Assembly: GCF_000428485.1 (NCBI RefSeq)
Contig: NZ_AUAA01000010.1
Span: 51,874-115,873 of the forward strand
Source: Epilithonimonas tenax DSM 16811
Lineage (GTDB): Bacteria; Bacteroidota; Bacteroidia; Flavobacteriales; Weeksellaceae
Direction of reading: 5' to 3'
Length of the DNA stretch: 64,000 bases
Both the position numbers and the translations under genes were made by a program. How positions within the stretch are numbered: the first letter of the stretch is position 1; every line of letters starts with the position of its first letter. The notes under the pieces are model-generated. The model had not been told where the DNA came from and made no database searches. It saw only the letters and a program-made list of their open reading frames with translations. Shown here in pieces: positions 43,493-54,167 of this stretch.

Positions 43493-44299
43493 ATGAAAAT
43501 TGTAAAAATTTCGACATTCATACTAGCAGGTTTAGCCGTTACTGCCTGCGTTACCAATCCGGTAACCGGCAGATCTTCTATACAGATTGCCAATAACAGT
43601 GAGATTGCTACTGCTGCAGCTTCTGAATACAGAACGACACTCTCCAGCGCAAAAGTAGTTACAGGAACATCTGATGCAAACCGGGTGAAAAATGTAGGGG
43701 CAAAAATTAAAAATGCAGCTTATGCCTATTATAAAAACATTGGAAGAGAGTCTGATCTGGCTAACTATAGTTGGGAATTCAATCTGATCCAAGACAAGCA
43801 ACTCAACGCATGGTGTATGCCTGGTGGAAAAGTAGCTTTTTACACAGGCATCATGCCCATCTGTAAAGATGATAACGGCGTTGCGGTTGTCATGGGTCAC
43901 GAGGTTTCTCACGCCCTAGCTGGCCACGGAAACGAAAGAATCTCTCAGGCAATGCTGGCTCAGTATGGCGGAAGTCTGATTGGTGGATCTATGTCTAACA
44001 GCCAGTGGGCAGGCGTCTTTGAAAAAGTGTATCCTGTGGGTGCGCAGGTAGGACTTTTGGCTTACGGAAGGAAGCAGGAATCTGAAGCGGACGAGATGGG
44101 ATTACAGCTAATGGCAATGGCGGGTTACGATCCAAGAAGCGCGACATCTTTCTGGCAGAGAATGGAGGCATCTTCCACTGGCAGCAGAACGCCGGAATTC
44201 CTCTCTACACACCCAAATCCTGCTAACAGAATTGCAGACCTGAATGCTGATATGCCAAAAGCTTTGCAATATTATAAAGCAGCTGGTGGTAAACTTTAA
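43493..44299 (+). CDS. M48 family metallopeptidase lipoprotein (LoiP/YcaL-like)
   Basis: The start is ATG 43493; the frame extends upstream into thiL but the signal begins here. The 268-residue protein has a lipoprotein signal (AVTACVTNP, Cys19) and an M48 zinc site, HEVSH (136-140) with the third ligand Glu198 in ESEADEMG. It is attached to the outer membrane or is periplasmic, and by analogy with BepA/LoiP may degrade misassembled outer-membrane proteins. The C-terminal TPEFLSTHPNPANRI is typical of the family. Confidence 0.92.
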   Translation: MKIVKISTFILAGLAVTACVTNPVTGRSSIQIANNSEIATAAASEYRTTLSSAKVVTGTSDANRVKNVGAKIKNAAYAYYKNIGRESDLANYSWEFNLIQDKQLNAWCMPGGKVAFYTGIMPICKDDNGVAVVMGHEVSHALAGHGNERISQAMLAQYGGSLIGGSMSNSQWAGVFEKVYPVGAQVGLLAYGRKQESEADEMGLQLMAMAGYDPRSATSFWQRMEASSTGSRTPEFLSTHPNPANRIADLNADMPKALQYYKAAGGKL

Positions 44300-44339
44300 A
44301 TTTTTTGTTTAAATTTATATCAAATTAAAAACATAAAAG

Positions 44340-44615
44340 ATGAAAAGTTTAGTTGTTATTGGGGTCATTTTATTGGGATTGGGCGCATTGCTGTTCTATC
44401 TGAATGATATGGCAATCGATCTAAGAGTCATTTACGGTGCACTTTCTGGAATTGGAATAGGGTTGATCATAGGCGGACTGGTCGGCTATGTCAGCAAAGG
44501 CAATGCTGTCAGGGAAGCACAGATCAGGAATGAATTCAAACAGCTTCAAAAAGAAAAAGCCGAGTTGGAAAAACAACGCGTTGAAAATAATTTAAATAGC
44601 GGAAGTCTTTCTTAA
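44340..44615 (+). CDS. Small membrane protein with charged coiled-coil tail
   Basis: The 91-residue protein has two hydrophobic helices (about residues 3-20 and 30-51, the second Gly-rich) and a strongly charged tail (about 58-85: FKQLQKEKAELEKQRVE) that should form a coiled coil. The tail probably lies in the cytoplasm. The gene is 40 bases after the peptidase. Its stop abuts the convergent AraC gene within one hairpin. Confidence 0.75.
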   Translation: MKSLVVIGVILLGLGALLFYLNDMAIDLRVIYGALSGIGIGLIIGGLVGYVSKGNAVREAQIRNEFKQLQKEKAELEKQRVENNLNSGSLS

Positions 44616-44626
44616 TTAAAGACTTC
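44602..44626. terminator. Hairpin spanning both convergent stop codons
   Basis: GAAGTCTTT (44602-44610) and AAAGACTTC (44618-44626) are perfect reverse complements with a seven-base loop, CTTAATT. The loop contains the TAA stop of the plus-strand gene (44613-44615) and adjoins the stop of the minus-strand AraC gene (44616-44618). A T run is weak on both sides. Confidence 0.55.
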
Positions 44627-45461
44627 TTATAAATTGACCAGGCGTTGTCTTGGTATATTTTTTAAATATCTTATTAAAATAAGTAATATTATTAAAACCT
44701 GTAGCATAGCAGCTTTCTGCTATGCTTTTTTCTTGGGAAAGCAGAATACATGCTTTATCTATTCTGTACCGGTTAACAAACTCTACGAATGTAATGGATG
44801 TTGCTTTTTTGAAAAAATTACAGAACGCCGGTTTGGTGAGGTTGGCAAGATCTGCAGCCTGCTGGATATCCACCTCATTCTGATATCCATTTTCGACATA
44901 AGTGAAAACCGCTTCCAACCTGACTCTGTTTCTGGAGACGATCGTGTAAGGCATAATTTCTGTGTTCAGCAATTCGTAATCTTCTGTTTTTGAAAGGTCA
45001 AAAAGGAGATCTAGAAGCAATAAATATCTGGTGTAACCTTCGGATTCTGCGATGGTTTCTAACTTAGGAATGATCCTTTTTTTTACTTCAGAGGAGAATA
45101 GAACGCCATATCTTGACATCTCCAATAGTCTCTTTATAGAATGACTGTCCGGCTCACCTTCTGGCAAAGAAAGGATCTCTTCTTTGAACAGAATAACAAT
45201 TTCTTCGTGAGGATCTGTCGCGTTGAGACCCAATCCTGAGTGTGGAATATTGGAACCAATCAGTGCAAGCGCACCATCTTCGAAGTGGCTTTTGTGATAT
45301 CCAACGTGTCTTGTCCCTTTTCCCTTCAATACACAAACAATTTCAATTTCCGGATGATAATGGTACTGCCAGTTCAGCTCCGATATCGGGATATCCTTGA
45401 TATGCAATACTTTGAAAGAGCTGTTATCGTCCGGGGAAATATGCTCGAGAATTACTTTCAT
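44616..45461 (-). CDS. AraC-family transcriptional regulator
   Basis: The 281-residue protein has an N-terminal cupin sensor domain (HYHPEIEIVCVLKGKGTRHVG, IGSNIPHSGLG) and a C-terminal double helix-turn-helix (VDIQQAADLANLTKPAFCNFFKKATSI; IAESCYATGFNNITYFNKIFKKYTKTTPGQF), listed here by segment. The conserved GF-x-N-x-x-YF-x-K and the PGQF end fit AraC/XylS. Bacteroidota AraC proteins with this cupin often respond to sugars. The effector and targets are unknown; the AT-rich 167 bases upstream are a likely self-regulatory region. Confidence 0.92.
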   Translation of the reverse strand: MKVILEHISPDDNSSFKVLHIKDIPISELNWQYHYHPEIEIVCVLKGKGTRHVGYHKSHFEDGALALIGSNIPHSGLGLNATDPHEEIVILFKEEILSLPEGEPDSHSIKRLLEMSRYGVLFSSEVKKRIIPKLETIAESEGYTRYLLLLDLLFDLSKTEDYELLNTEIMPYTIVSRNRVRLEAVFTYVENGYQNEVDIQQAADLANLTKPAFCNFFKKATSITFVEFVNRYRIDKACILLSQEKSIAESCYATGFNNITYFNKIFKKYTKTTPGQFIRSL

Positions 45462-45628
45462 TCCTGTTAATACTAATTTTATGTAAAAATAAACAAAACA
45501 TATTAATATTGTTCTGTTTTTTATTTATTGAGTTAAACAAATATTTAATAATACCCTTTACATTTGTCAAACAAAATCAAGTTTCTCACAAAGTATTGAT
45601 TTTGTGAATTTTTAAGGTCTATATATGA

Positions 45629-45660
45629 AGAAGGCTGGAAATTAATTTTTCCAGCCTTCT
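45629..45660 (-). terminator. Hairpin downstream of the beta-barrel gene
   Basis: AGAAGGCTGGAAA (45629-45641) and TTTCCAGCCTTCT (45648-45660) form a perfect 13-base-pair stem with loop TTAATT. It lies 21 bases after the barrel gene's stop on the minus strand. It has no strong T run on that strand, so the terminator call is moderate. The gap 45462-45681 otherwise holds only AT-rich sequence. Confidence 0.55.
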
Positions 45661-45681
45661 CATATTTTATCAATGAAGATA

Positions 45682-46305
45682 TTAATTGAAGTTGTAACCA
45701 ATACCAACAATGAACATACTTGGACGGTTGTCGTATCTGATTACTGTATCGCCGCTTGCGATATCAATGACGTTTCTGGAATCTTTTGAAAATGCACCTT
45801 CATACCTGGCATTAAGAACAAATTTGGAAAGTGTCGCCTGAGCTCCAAACTGATAACCTACTGTAAATTCATTCTTTGCATTGACCTTAAAGTCTTCATA
45901 GGTCTTATCTCCAGATAAATTATAGGAAGCAACAGGACCTACAAAAGCCGCTAATTTTCCTAGTAAGAAATTATGTCCTAGCAGAACAGGAACATCTATC
46001 CTGTTACTTTTAGCTTCTATTTCTACATCGCCACTGGTTTGAACACTTTTTTTGAAAGAGGTGTAATAGATTTCCGGCATTACAAACCATCCACTTACAG
46101 GAAAATCAACTTTTGCCGCCAGACCTACATTGAATCCAGTTGAATTATTTCCTTTTGTTTCTACGGCACTGTTTACTGCGCCTTTAAAATTCTCCCAACT
46201 TGCGGATGAAGTGTCTAACAAGGCATTGGCTCTTAATCCAAATGTAACCTGCGAATAAGCCATCATTCCTGCGAATATAGCTAGTGTACTAATTAGTCTT
46301 TTCAT
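45682..46305 (-). CDS. Outer-membrane beta-barrel protein (PorT-like)
   Basis: The start is ATG 46305, giving MKRLISTLAIFAGMMAYSQV, a signal peptide with cleavage near Ser-Gln; an earlier ATG at 46323 would lie deeper in the mlaF end. The 207-residue protein has alternating hydrophobic strands such as TFGLRANAL, FNVGLAAKVDFPVSGWFVMPEIYY, and ends MFIVGIGYNFN, an aromatic terminus typical of outer-membrane barrels. It overlaps mlaF by 17 bases and is the last gene of this run. Confidence 0.82.
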   Translation of the reverse strand: MKRLISTLAIFAGMMAYSQVTFGLRANALLDTSSASWENFKGAVNSAVETKGNNSTGFNVGLAAKVDFPVSGWFVMPEIYYTSFKKSVQTSGDVEIEAKSNRIDVPVLLGHNFLLGKLAAFVGPVASYNLSGDKTYEDFKVNAKNEFTVGYQFGAQATLSKFVLNARYEGAFSKDSRNVIDIASGDTVIRYDNRPSMFIVGIGYNFN

Positions 46306-47104
46306 TGTCTTCTGTTTTATCATTAATTAAACTTGTCTGATCATTTTCCAACATAAATTCTCTCAGCTGTTTGAACAGTTCTGATGAATAAACGAAGTCT
46401 ATCAGGTTTTTATTCTTTGCCGTTGTCAGCATATTCTTATCGCCTTCCCACTCTTTGATGCCTAATCTCAGATAAAGGATTTTTTCACCAATGGTCATCA
46501 CAGAGTTCATATCGTGGGTGTTGATGATGGTGGTGGTATTGTATTCTCTGGTAATTTCCAAAAGCAGATCATCTATCACATTGGACGTATAGGGATCTAG
46601 TCCGGAATTGGGCTCATCGCAGAACAGATATTTGGGGTTGTTGACGATCGCTCTTGCGATGGCCACCCTTTTCTGCATACCGCCGGAAATCTCGGAAGGG
46701 AATTTTTTATTCGCTTTCTCCAGGTTAACTCTGCCTATGACTTCCAGGACTTTCCGCTTTTTTTCGCGGTAAGTTAGATTGGTAAACATATCCAGAGGAA
46801 AACTGATATTTTCTTCCACCGTCATCGAGTCAAAAAGTGCACTTCCCTGGAAAACGGTTCCGATCTCTGAACGCAGCACCTGTTTATCTTCACGGGACAT
46901 GGTCATGATATCTCTTCCGTCAAACAAAATGCTACCACTAGATGGTTCATACACATTAAGAAGCGATTTCAAAAATACCGTTTTACCTGATCCACTTTGC
47001 CCGATAATCAAATTAACCTTTCCTGTTTCAAAAGTGGTCGTAATACCCTTAAGAACCTCAACATCATTATTAAAGCTTTTTTTTAATTCTTTTACTTCTA
47101 TCAT
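46289..47104 (-). CDS. mlaF: ABC transporter ATP-binding protein of the Mla lipid system
   Basis: The 271-residue ATPase starts at ATG 47104, overlapping the mlaE stop codon by one base (TAATG), the usual sign of translational coupling. It has Walker A GQSGSGKT (35-42), Q-loop VFQGSALFD, signature SGGMQKR (140-146) and Walker B YLFCDEP (159-165). SGGMQKR and GSALFDSMTVEENI are typical of MlaF/Ttg2A. With MlaE it moves phospholipid across the inner membrane. No MCE-domain (MlaD) gene is in this window. Confidence 0.92.
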   Translation of the reverse strand: MIEVKELKKSFNNDVEVLKGITTTFETGKVNLIIGQSGSGKTVFLKSLLNVYEPSSGSILFDGRDIMTMSREDKQVLRSEIGTVFQGSALFDSMTVEENISFPLDMFTNLTYREKKRKVLEVIGRVNLEKANKKFPSEISGGMQKRVAIARAIVNNPKYLFCDEPNSGLDPYTSNVIDDLLLEITREYNTTTIINTHDMNSVMTIGEKILYLRLGIKEWEGDKNMLTTAKNKNLIDFVYSSELFKQLREFMLENDQTSLINDKTEDNEKTN

Positions 47105-47856
47105 TAGCTTAGTAACATTTGGGTTAATATTAAATTCATGATAATCACCGCTATCATTGTCCATACCACGGCCTGTGTACTCGCTCTACCAACTTCCAAA
47201 GATCCACCTTTTACGTTATAACCGAAATAAGCTGGAATAGTAGCAATCAAAAATGCAAAAGCGGCCGTCTTCACAAATGCATACCAAATAAAATAGGTTG
47301 GCATATACATCTGCAACCCAGTTATATAGTCAGCTTTGGTCCAACTTCCTGTGGCTGCCCCTGCAAAGTATCCACCTGCAATGCCCATCACGATACTAAT
47401 AGCAATCAATATCGGATTGAATACGACACTTGCAACAATCTTTGGTAAGATCAAAAAGTTAGCAGAATTGACACCCATAATATCCAAAGCGTCTATCTGC
47501 TCTGTCACGCGCATGGTGCCAATACTGGACGCGATGTAAGATCCCACTTTACCAGCCAGAATGACTGAGATAATCGTCGGCGAGAATTCCAAAATCAAAA
47601 CGACTTTGGTTGCATAGCCTACAAAACTATTGGGAATCGGAAATGATGACGCACTGAAGTTGTTAAACATCTGAATCGCTACAACTGCTCCCACAAAAAA
47701 TGATGTGAATAATACCAGTCCGAAAGAGTTGACTCCAAGATCATAGAACTCTCTGGCCAATAATTTGAGGTAAACATTTCTCTTTTGTGGCTTGCTGAGC
47801 GCTTTTCCTAACAATATGAAATATTCGCCTATGGATGTAAATAGTCGTTTTAACAT
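47104..47856 (-). CDS. mlaE: MlaE-family lipid ABC transporter permease
   Basis: The 250-residue polytopic protein matches the MlaE/permease family: FFVGAVVAIQMFNNF, EFSPTIISVILAGKVGSYIASSIGTMRVTEQIDALDIMG, with long hydrophobic helices to a C-terminal VVWTMIAVIIMNLIL. This conserved RVTEQIDAL segment contacts MlaF. It forms an operon with mlaF. The sugar transferase gene lies 32 bases upstream. Confidence 0.92.
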   Translation of the reverse strand: MLKRLFTSIGEYFILLGKALSKPQKRNVYLKLLAREFYDLGVNSFGLVLFTSFFVGAVVAIQMFNNFSASSFPIPNSFVGYATKVVLILEFSPTIISVILAGKVGSYIASSIGTMRVTEQIDALDIMGVNSANFLILPKIVASVVFNPILIAISIVMGIAGGYFAGAATGSWTKADYITGLQMYMPTYFIWYAFVKTAAFAFLIATIPAYFGYNVKGGSLEVGRASTQAVVWTMIAVIIMNLILTQMLLS

Positions 47857-47888
47857 AAAAACAAAATTAGTTCTTTTTCTTATAAAAA

Positions 47889-49259
47889 TCAGCGTGCATT
47901 TTTGTCGCCGACGATGATTAAAAATATGGTTTTCAAGATGATTACAATATCCATGCTAAAACTCCAGTTTTTAACGTAAAATGAGTCTGCTAGGATTCTT
48001 TTTTTCATCCCGATGTTCATATCGCCTTCATCTCCGCGCAATCCACTCACCTGTGCCAATCCTGTAATGCCTGGCTTTACCATACTCCGCAGGCTATATC
48101 TGCTGATTTTAGGTTTATAAAAATCATCTACCAGAAGCATATGTGGTCTTGGCCCTACAACCGTCATGTCGCCCATCAATACATTGATAAACTGAGGCAA
48201 TTCATCCATACTTGTTTTTCTGAGGAACTTTCCAATTTTGGTAATTCGGTCATCGTTAGCATCAGTGGTTTTATCTGATGCGTTTCCGCTAGATTTCATA
48301 GTCCGGAACTTAAGACAGTCAAAAACCTCATCGTGATAACCGTATCTTTTTTGAATAAAAAATACGGAGCCTTTTGCATCATCCAGTTTGATTAGCAGCA
48401 TGATGACAGGAAAGAGCCAAGAACAGATTCCAATTAAAACAATGACCGAAAACAACAGATCAAAAATTCTCTTGATGGTGAGGTTTGTAAAAAAATCAAG
48501 CGGATACTTGGCCTGGGAAAGAATGGGGATGGTTTCTATATAGCTAAACTCATATTCGAAAAAATCGTTCTGAATGATATTCGGCACCAAAGAAATCTTC
48601 ACTTTATTAAGTTCTGCCTGGCGGAAAAGTGCATTTTCAAAAGATTTTTCCAGACAATGCTCAGACGGCAGAAAGATGGTATGGATGCCGTGGTCTTTCC
48701 AAAACATCACAATATCATTGATATTATAATGTTCTGAAGGATAATCATAAACCTTGTATCCATAGTCCTTTCGCTGGTTGATAAGCTCTGCGAGGATATC
48801 AGAAGAGGCATTTTCGCCAATAAACATGATATTCCTATGATTGATCCCGATACTTCTGATGTATTTCAGAAGAAAGTAGATAAAACTCTTGATAGGAATC
48901 ACGACCAACAACAGAATACCGGCAAGATAGAAGCGTTCGGTTTTCAGAAAATCATTGTTACTGACTTTTGCTAAGAGAATAACCCCTATAAAAAAGAAAA
49001 ACACATGAATAAGGATCCTTTCCAAGTAGATGGTATAGGTCACATTTCTAGGTATGTGGTACAATCTGGTTCTACCACTCAGCAGTATCCAGAAAAAACA
49101 CAGCAGTAATATGGATAAAAGGTTCTGTTCTAACGTTTCTGAATCATATTTAACTTCAAAATTCCTGAAATAATAAAAACAAAAAACCATTGATACGAGA
49201 ATCATATCAAGCAGAATGACAAATGTTTTAAAATATCTGGAATACCGAAGCCTCTGCAT
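47889..49259 (-). CDS. Polyprenyl-phosphate sugar phosphotransferase (exopolysaccharide initiator)
   Basis: The 456-residue protein has four or five N-terminal membrane helices, a Rossmann-like middle (MFIGENASSDILAELI) and a C-terminal bacterial sugar transferase domain. The latter includes VFFIQKRYGYHDEVFDCLKFRTM, RITKIGKFLRKTSMDELPQFINVL and MTVVGPRPHM. It puts the first sugar-1-phosphate on undecaprenyl phosphate for capsule, exopolysaccharide or O-antigen. No other polysaccharide genes adjoin it, so its product is unknown. Confidence 0.9.
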   Translation of the reverse strand: MQRLRYSRYFKTFVILLDMILVSMVFCFYYFRNFEVKYDSETLEQNLLSILLLCFFWILLSGRTRLYHIPRNVTYTIYLERILIHVFFFFIGVILLAKVSNNDFLKTERFYLAGILLLVVIPIKSFIYFLLKYIRSIGINHRNIMFIGENASSDILAELINQRKDYGYKVYDYPSEHYNINDIVMFWKDHGIHTIFLPSEHCLEKSFENALFRQAELNKVKISLVPNIIQNDFFEYEFSYIETIPILSQAKYPLDFFTNLTIKRIFDLLFSVIVLIGICSWLFPVIMLLIKLDDAKGSVFFIQKRYGYHDEVFDCLKFRTMKSSGNASDKTTDANDDRITKIGKFLRKTSMDELPQFINVLMGDMTVVGPRPHMLLVDDFYKPKISRYSLRSMVKPGITGLAQVSGLRGDEGDMNIGMKKRILADSFYVKNWSFSMDIVIILKTIFLIIVGDKNAR

Positions 49260-49268
49260 AGATCAAAT

Positions 49269-49901
49269 TTAAGGGATATTCAAATACTTATGCGTTTGGA
49301 TAGACGATCTCCATTGTGGATTTTGCAGAATAAAATCTGTGATCTTCGGATACATTGCATCACGTTTACTCCATTCGCTTTGAAGATAAAGGACACAATC
49401 CTCATTCACTTTACAACCTTGTTCTTCAGCAAATTTGAAATCATTTTGATTAAAGATGATCATCTTCAGTTCGCTGGCAACATTATAAATTTCTGCCAAT
49501 GGAAGTCCGGTTTTCTTTGGAGAAAGCGTGATCCAGTCCAGCTGTCCGCTCATAGGATAAGCGCCTGAAGTTTCGATATGGATCGTGCAGCCCAACTCTT
49601 TCAGCTTTGAAGTTAAAATATCGAGATTCCACATCAGCGGTTCGCCGCCTGTCAAAACAATGGTCTTGCAAAGTTTCGCTGCAGTTTTTGCAATCTCCTC
49701 CGTATCCATCAAGGGATGAAGGGTTGGATCCCAACTTTCCTTCACATCACACCAATGGCAGCCGACATCACATCCGCCTAAACGAATGAAATAAGCCGCT
49801 TTTCCCGCATGAAATCCCTCTCCCTGAATAGTGTAAAAATGCTCCATCACTGGGAGCATTTTTCCTTCTTTTAGTAATAAGTCTTCTTTTTCTTTAGTCA
49901 T
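49269..49901 (-). CDS. queE: 7-carboxy-7-deazaguanine synthase, radical SAM enzyme
   Basis: QueE rearranges carboxytetrahydropterin to 7-carboxy-7-deazaguanine on the route to preQ0 and queuosine. Starting at ATG 49901, the 210-residue protein has YTIQGEGFHAG, the cluster-binding Cys44, Cys48 and Cys51 in GGCDVGCHWCDV, and LTGGEPLMW. Its start overlaps folD by eight bases, so it is translated from the same transcript. The downstream enzyme of the pathway here is Tgt at 18287-19420. Confidence 0.93.
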   Translation of the reverse strand: MTKEKEDLLLKEGKMLPVMEHFYTIQGEGFHAGKAAYFIRLGGCDVGCHWCDVKESWDPTLHPLMDTEEIAKTAAKLCKTIVLTGGEPLMWNLDILTSKLKELGCTIHIETSGAYPMSGQLDWITLSPKKTGLPLAEIYNVASELKMIIFNQNDFKFAEEQGCKVNEDCVLYLQSEWSKRDAMYPKITDFILQNPQWRSSIQTHKYLNIP

Positions 49902-50778
49902 TATAAACCGAAGTTTTATAGGCAATGATGGTGTTTTTCATCAGCATCGCACGCGTCATTGGTCCTACTCCACCAGGTACAGGTGTGATCCAATCTGCTT
50001 TTTCTGCGCAGCTGTCAAAATCTACATCACCTGCGAGATGATATCCTTTTTCAGAATGGTCTTCTACACGTGTGATTCCCACATCTACGATCACTGCGCC
50101 TTTTTTGATCATATCTCCTTTCAGGAAATTAGGATCGCCCAAAGCCGTGATCACAATATCTGCCTTCTTTGTATATTCTTCTATCTGTTCTGTGTAAGAG
50201 TGTGTAAGGGTCACCGTAGAATTGCCGGGGAAATCCTTTCTTCCCATCAGGATGCTCATTGGTTTCCCCACGATCCTACTTCTGCCGATGATGACACAGT
50301 CTTTACCTTTTGTTTCAATATTATATCTTTCCAATAAGGTTAAGATCCCAAATGGAGTAGCTGGTAGAAAAGTGTCCATTTCCAAAGCCATTTTACCAAA
50401 ATTTTCCGGATGGAAACCATCCACATCTTTTCTCGGATCAATCGCCATAATGATCTTTTCCTGATCGATCTGCTTTGGCAAAGGCAACTGAACGATAAAT
50501 CCGTCTACTGCTTTTGACTTGTTAAGCTCATCAATCTTTTCCAACAATTCCGATTCTGAAACCGTGCTTGGGAATTTGATCAATGAAGATTGGAATCCAA
50601 CTTCCTCACAATCTTTCACTTTGCTGTTGACGTAGGCTTTGCTTGCGCCATTGTTCCCAACCAAAATCGCAACCAAATGTGGCGCTCTTCTATTGTTGGC
50701 GAGGATTCTTTCAACTTCCTCTTTGATTTCAGCTTTTACCTCTTTTGAGACCTTGAGTCCGTCTAGAATTTGTGCCAT
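49894..50778 (-). CDS. folD: Bifunctional methylenetetrahydrofolate dehydrogenase/cyclohydrolase
   Basis: FolD interconverts 5,10-methylene-, methenyl- and 10-formyl-tetrahydrofolate for one-carbon supply. The 294-residue protein has the catalytic Lys region AYVNSKVKDCEEVG, VQLPLPKQID, DPRKDVDGFHPENFG, CVIIGRSRIVGKPM (NADP site) and TPVPGGVGPMTRAML. It lies in a run with queE. pgi is 72 bases upstream on the same strand. Confidence 0.96.
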   Translation of the reverse strand: MAQILDGLKVSKEVKAEIKEEVERILANNRRAPHLVAILVGNNGASKAYVNSKVKDCEEVGFQSSLIKFPSTVSESELLEKIDELNKSKAVDGFIVQLPLPKQIDQEKIIMAIDPRKDVDGFHPENFGKMALEMDTFLPATPFGILTLLERYNIETKGKDCVIIGRSRIVGKPMSILMGRKDFPGNSTVTLTHSYTEQIEEYTKKADIVITALGDPNFLKGDMIKKGAVIVDVGITRVEDHSEKGYHLAGDVDFDSCAEKADWITPVPGGVGPMTRAMLMKNTIIAYKTSVYND

Positions 50779-50850
50779 TTTTACTTTCTTTTTACTTTTA
50801 GATTAATTTGAACAATGAAGTGTTCCTTTCCCAACACCACATCTATTTTT

Positions 50851-52497
<1,647 letters not shown>

Positions 52498-52716
52498 TTA
52501 TTGAGATGTTAGATTTTGTGGATTTAGAAATCGAAATAGCAAATCCATTATTTTTATTAATTCTTGAAAATTTAAAATTGTCTTTACGACATGCAAATTT
52601 AAGAAAAATTAGCCACTTTTTTTAAATCGTTTTTTGTTGGAAAATATGACAATTGTCTCCGACTATTCTGTCAGAAGTCTTTAAATTAAGTCTAACTTTA
52701 CCATTAAATTTAGATT

Positions 52717-54060
52717 ATGGATGATTTTATGGCTGCCCGATCGCAGATGGCGATGTCTCTGGGCTTTCACATTATATTTTCCTGCGTTGGGATGGTGATG
52801 CCTTTTCTGATGGCTTTTTCCCATTACAAATATCTCACAACCAAAGACGAGGTTTACAAAGGTCTCACCAAAGCCTGGAGCAAAGGTGTCGCAATTCTCT
52901 TCGCAACCGGCGCCGTTTCGGGTACAATGTTGTCTTTTGAACTTGGGTTGCTTTGGCCCAAATTTATGGAACACGCAGGTCCAATTTTCGGGATGCCTTT
53001 TTCATTAGAAGGAACCGCCTTTTTCATTGAAGCCATTGCGATTGGTTTCTTTCTTTACGGGTGGGAAAAGTTCAACAAATGGTTTCACTGGTTTTGTGGT
53101 GTCGTCGTAGGTGTCAGCGGATTGGCGTCCGGGATTCTGGTGGTTGCTGCCAATGCCTGGATGAACAGTCCCGCTGGTTTCGATTATATTAATGGCCAAT
53201 ATCTGAACATTGATCCTATAAAAGCCATGTTCAACGAGGCTTGGTTTCCGCAGGCTTTTCATATGACAGTCGCCGCATTTGCAGCCACTGGATTTGCCGT
53301 GGCAGGGATCCACGCTTTAATGATTCTTAAAAAACGAAATATCAGTTTCCATACAAAAGCGTTCAGGATTTCTGCTGGCTTTGCCATTTTTGGAGCTCTG
53401 CTGGCACCAATCAGTGGTGATATTGCGGCAAAATCTGTCGCCAAAAGACAACCCATCAAATTGGCAGCCATGGAAGCGCACTTCGAAACTGAAAAGGGCG
53501 CAAGCTTTGTCATAGGCGGCATTCCGGATGAAAAAACCGAACAGGTAAGATACGCGATCAAAGTGCCGAAAGTTTTGAGTTTCCTGGCCAATGGCGATTT
53601 CAATTCCGAAGTGAAAGGACTCAAAGATTTCCCAAAAGATGAGTGGCCGCCCGTTGCTGTGGTACATTACGCTTTTCAGATTATGATATTTTTTGGAAGT
53701 GTGATGATGGGCATCGGCGGATTGTATCTCATCGCCAGTTTTTGGAAAAAACAATGGCTGACGAAATCCTGGTTCCTCAAAATATTCGTGGCAGCTATTC
53801 CTTTTGGATATATCGCTCTGGAAGCCGGCTGGACGGTGACAGAAGTTGGAAGACAGCCTTGGATCATCTATGGCATTATGAAAACCATTGATGCAGTAAC
53901 ACCAATGCCGGGAATCCAGTATTCGTTTTACTTTTTCACCCTGGTTTTCCTCTCGCTGTCATTAATTATTGTTTTTCTTTTAGTAAGACAAATCAAGATG
54001 GTTCCGAAACTTTACGACCCTACAGATCCTCATTATAATCCTAAAGGAGAGAAACATTAG
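52717..54060 (+). CDS. cydA: Cytochrome bd ubiquinol oxidase subunit I
   Basis: CydA carries the three haems of the high-affinity terminal oxidase bd, used at low oxygen. The 447-residue protein has the haem b595 ligand His18 (MAMSLGFHIIF), the quinol-oxidation loop region, and GRQPWIIYG. The hydrophobic helices and length (short Q-loop) fit the CydA family. cydB follows after 107 bases, an unusually long gap for cydAB, without a clear terminator. Confidence 0.95.
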   Translation: MDDFMAARSQMAMSLGFHIIFSCVGMVMPFLMAFSHYKYLTTKDEVYKGLTKAWSKGVAILFATGAVSGTMLSFELGLLWPKFMEHAGPIFGMPFSLEGTAFFIEAIAIGFFLYGWEKFNKWFHWFCGVVVGVSGLASGILVVAANAWMNSPAGFDYINGQYLNIDPIKAMFNEAWFPQAFHMTVAAFAATGFAVAGIHALMILKKRNISFHTKAFRISAGFAIFGALLAPISGDIAAKSVAKRQPIKLAAMEAHFETEKGASFVIGGIPDEKTEQVRYAIKVPKVLSFLANGDFNSEVKGLKDFPKDEWPPVAVVHYAFQIMIFFGSVMMGIGGLYLIASFWKKQWLTKSWFLKIFVAAIPFGYIALEAGWTVTEVGRQPWIIYGIMKTIDAVTPMPGIQYSFYFFTLVFLSLSLIIVFLLVRQIKMVPKLYDPTDPHYNPKGEKH

Positions 54061-54167
54061 CTAATAGACTGAGAGATGAGAGACTTTTCATACTGGATAG
54101 CGTTAAGAGGTTTGTTTCTAAATTTTTATTTTAATCTAAGTCTGAAAAAAACATTAAAACTTAAAAA

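Noticed and set aside
47862..47869. TAATTTTG on the minus strand before mlaE as a promoter
   Set aside because: It lies only about six bases from the start codon, has no spaced TTG, and the gene is probably in an operon.
52649..52658. GACAATTGTC palindrome in the pgi-cydA gap
   Set aside because: A ten-base palindrome is weak evidence alone; no second copy or promoter alignment was found. It is mentioned only in the pgi entry.
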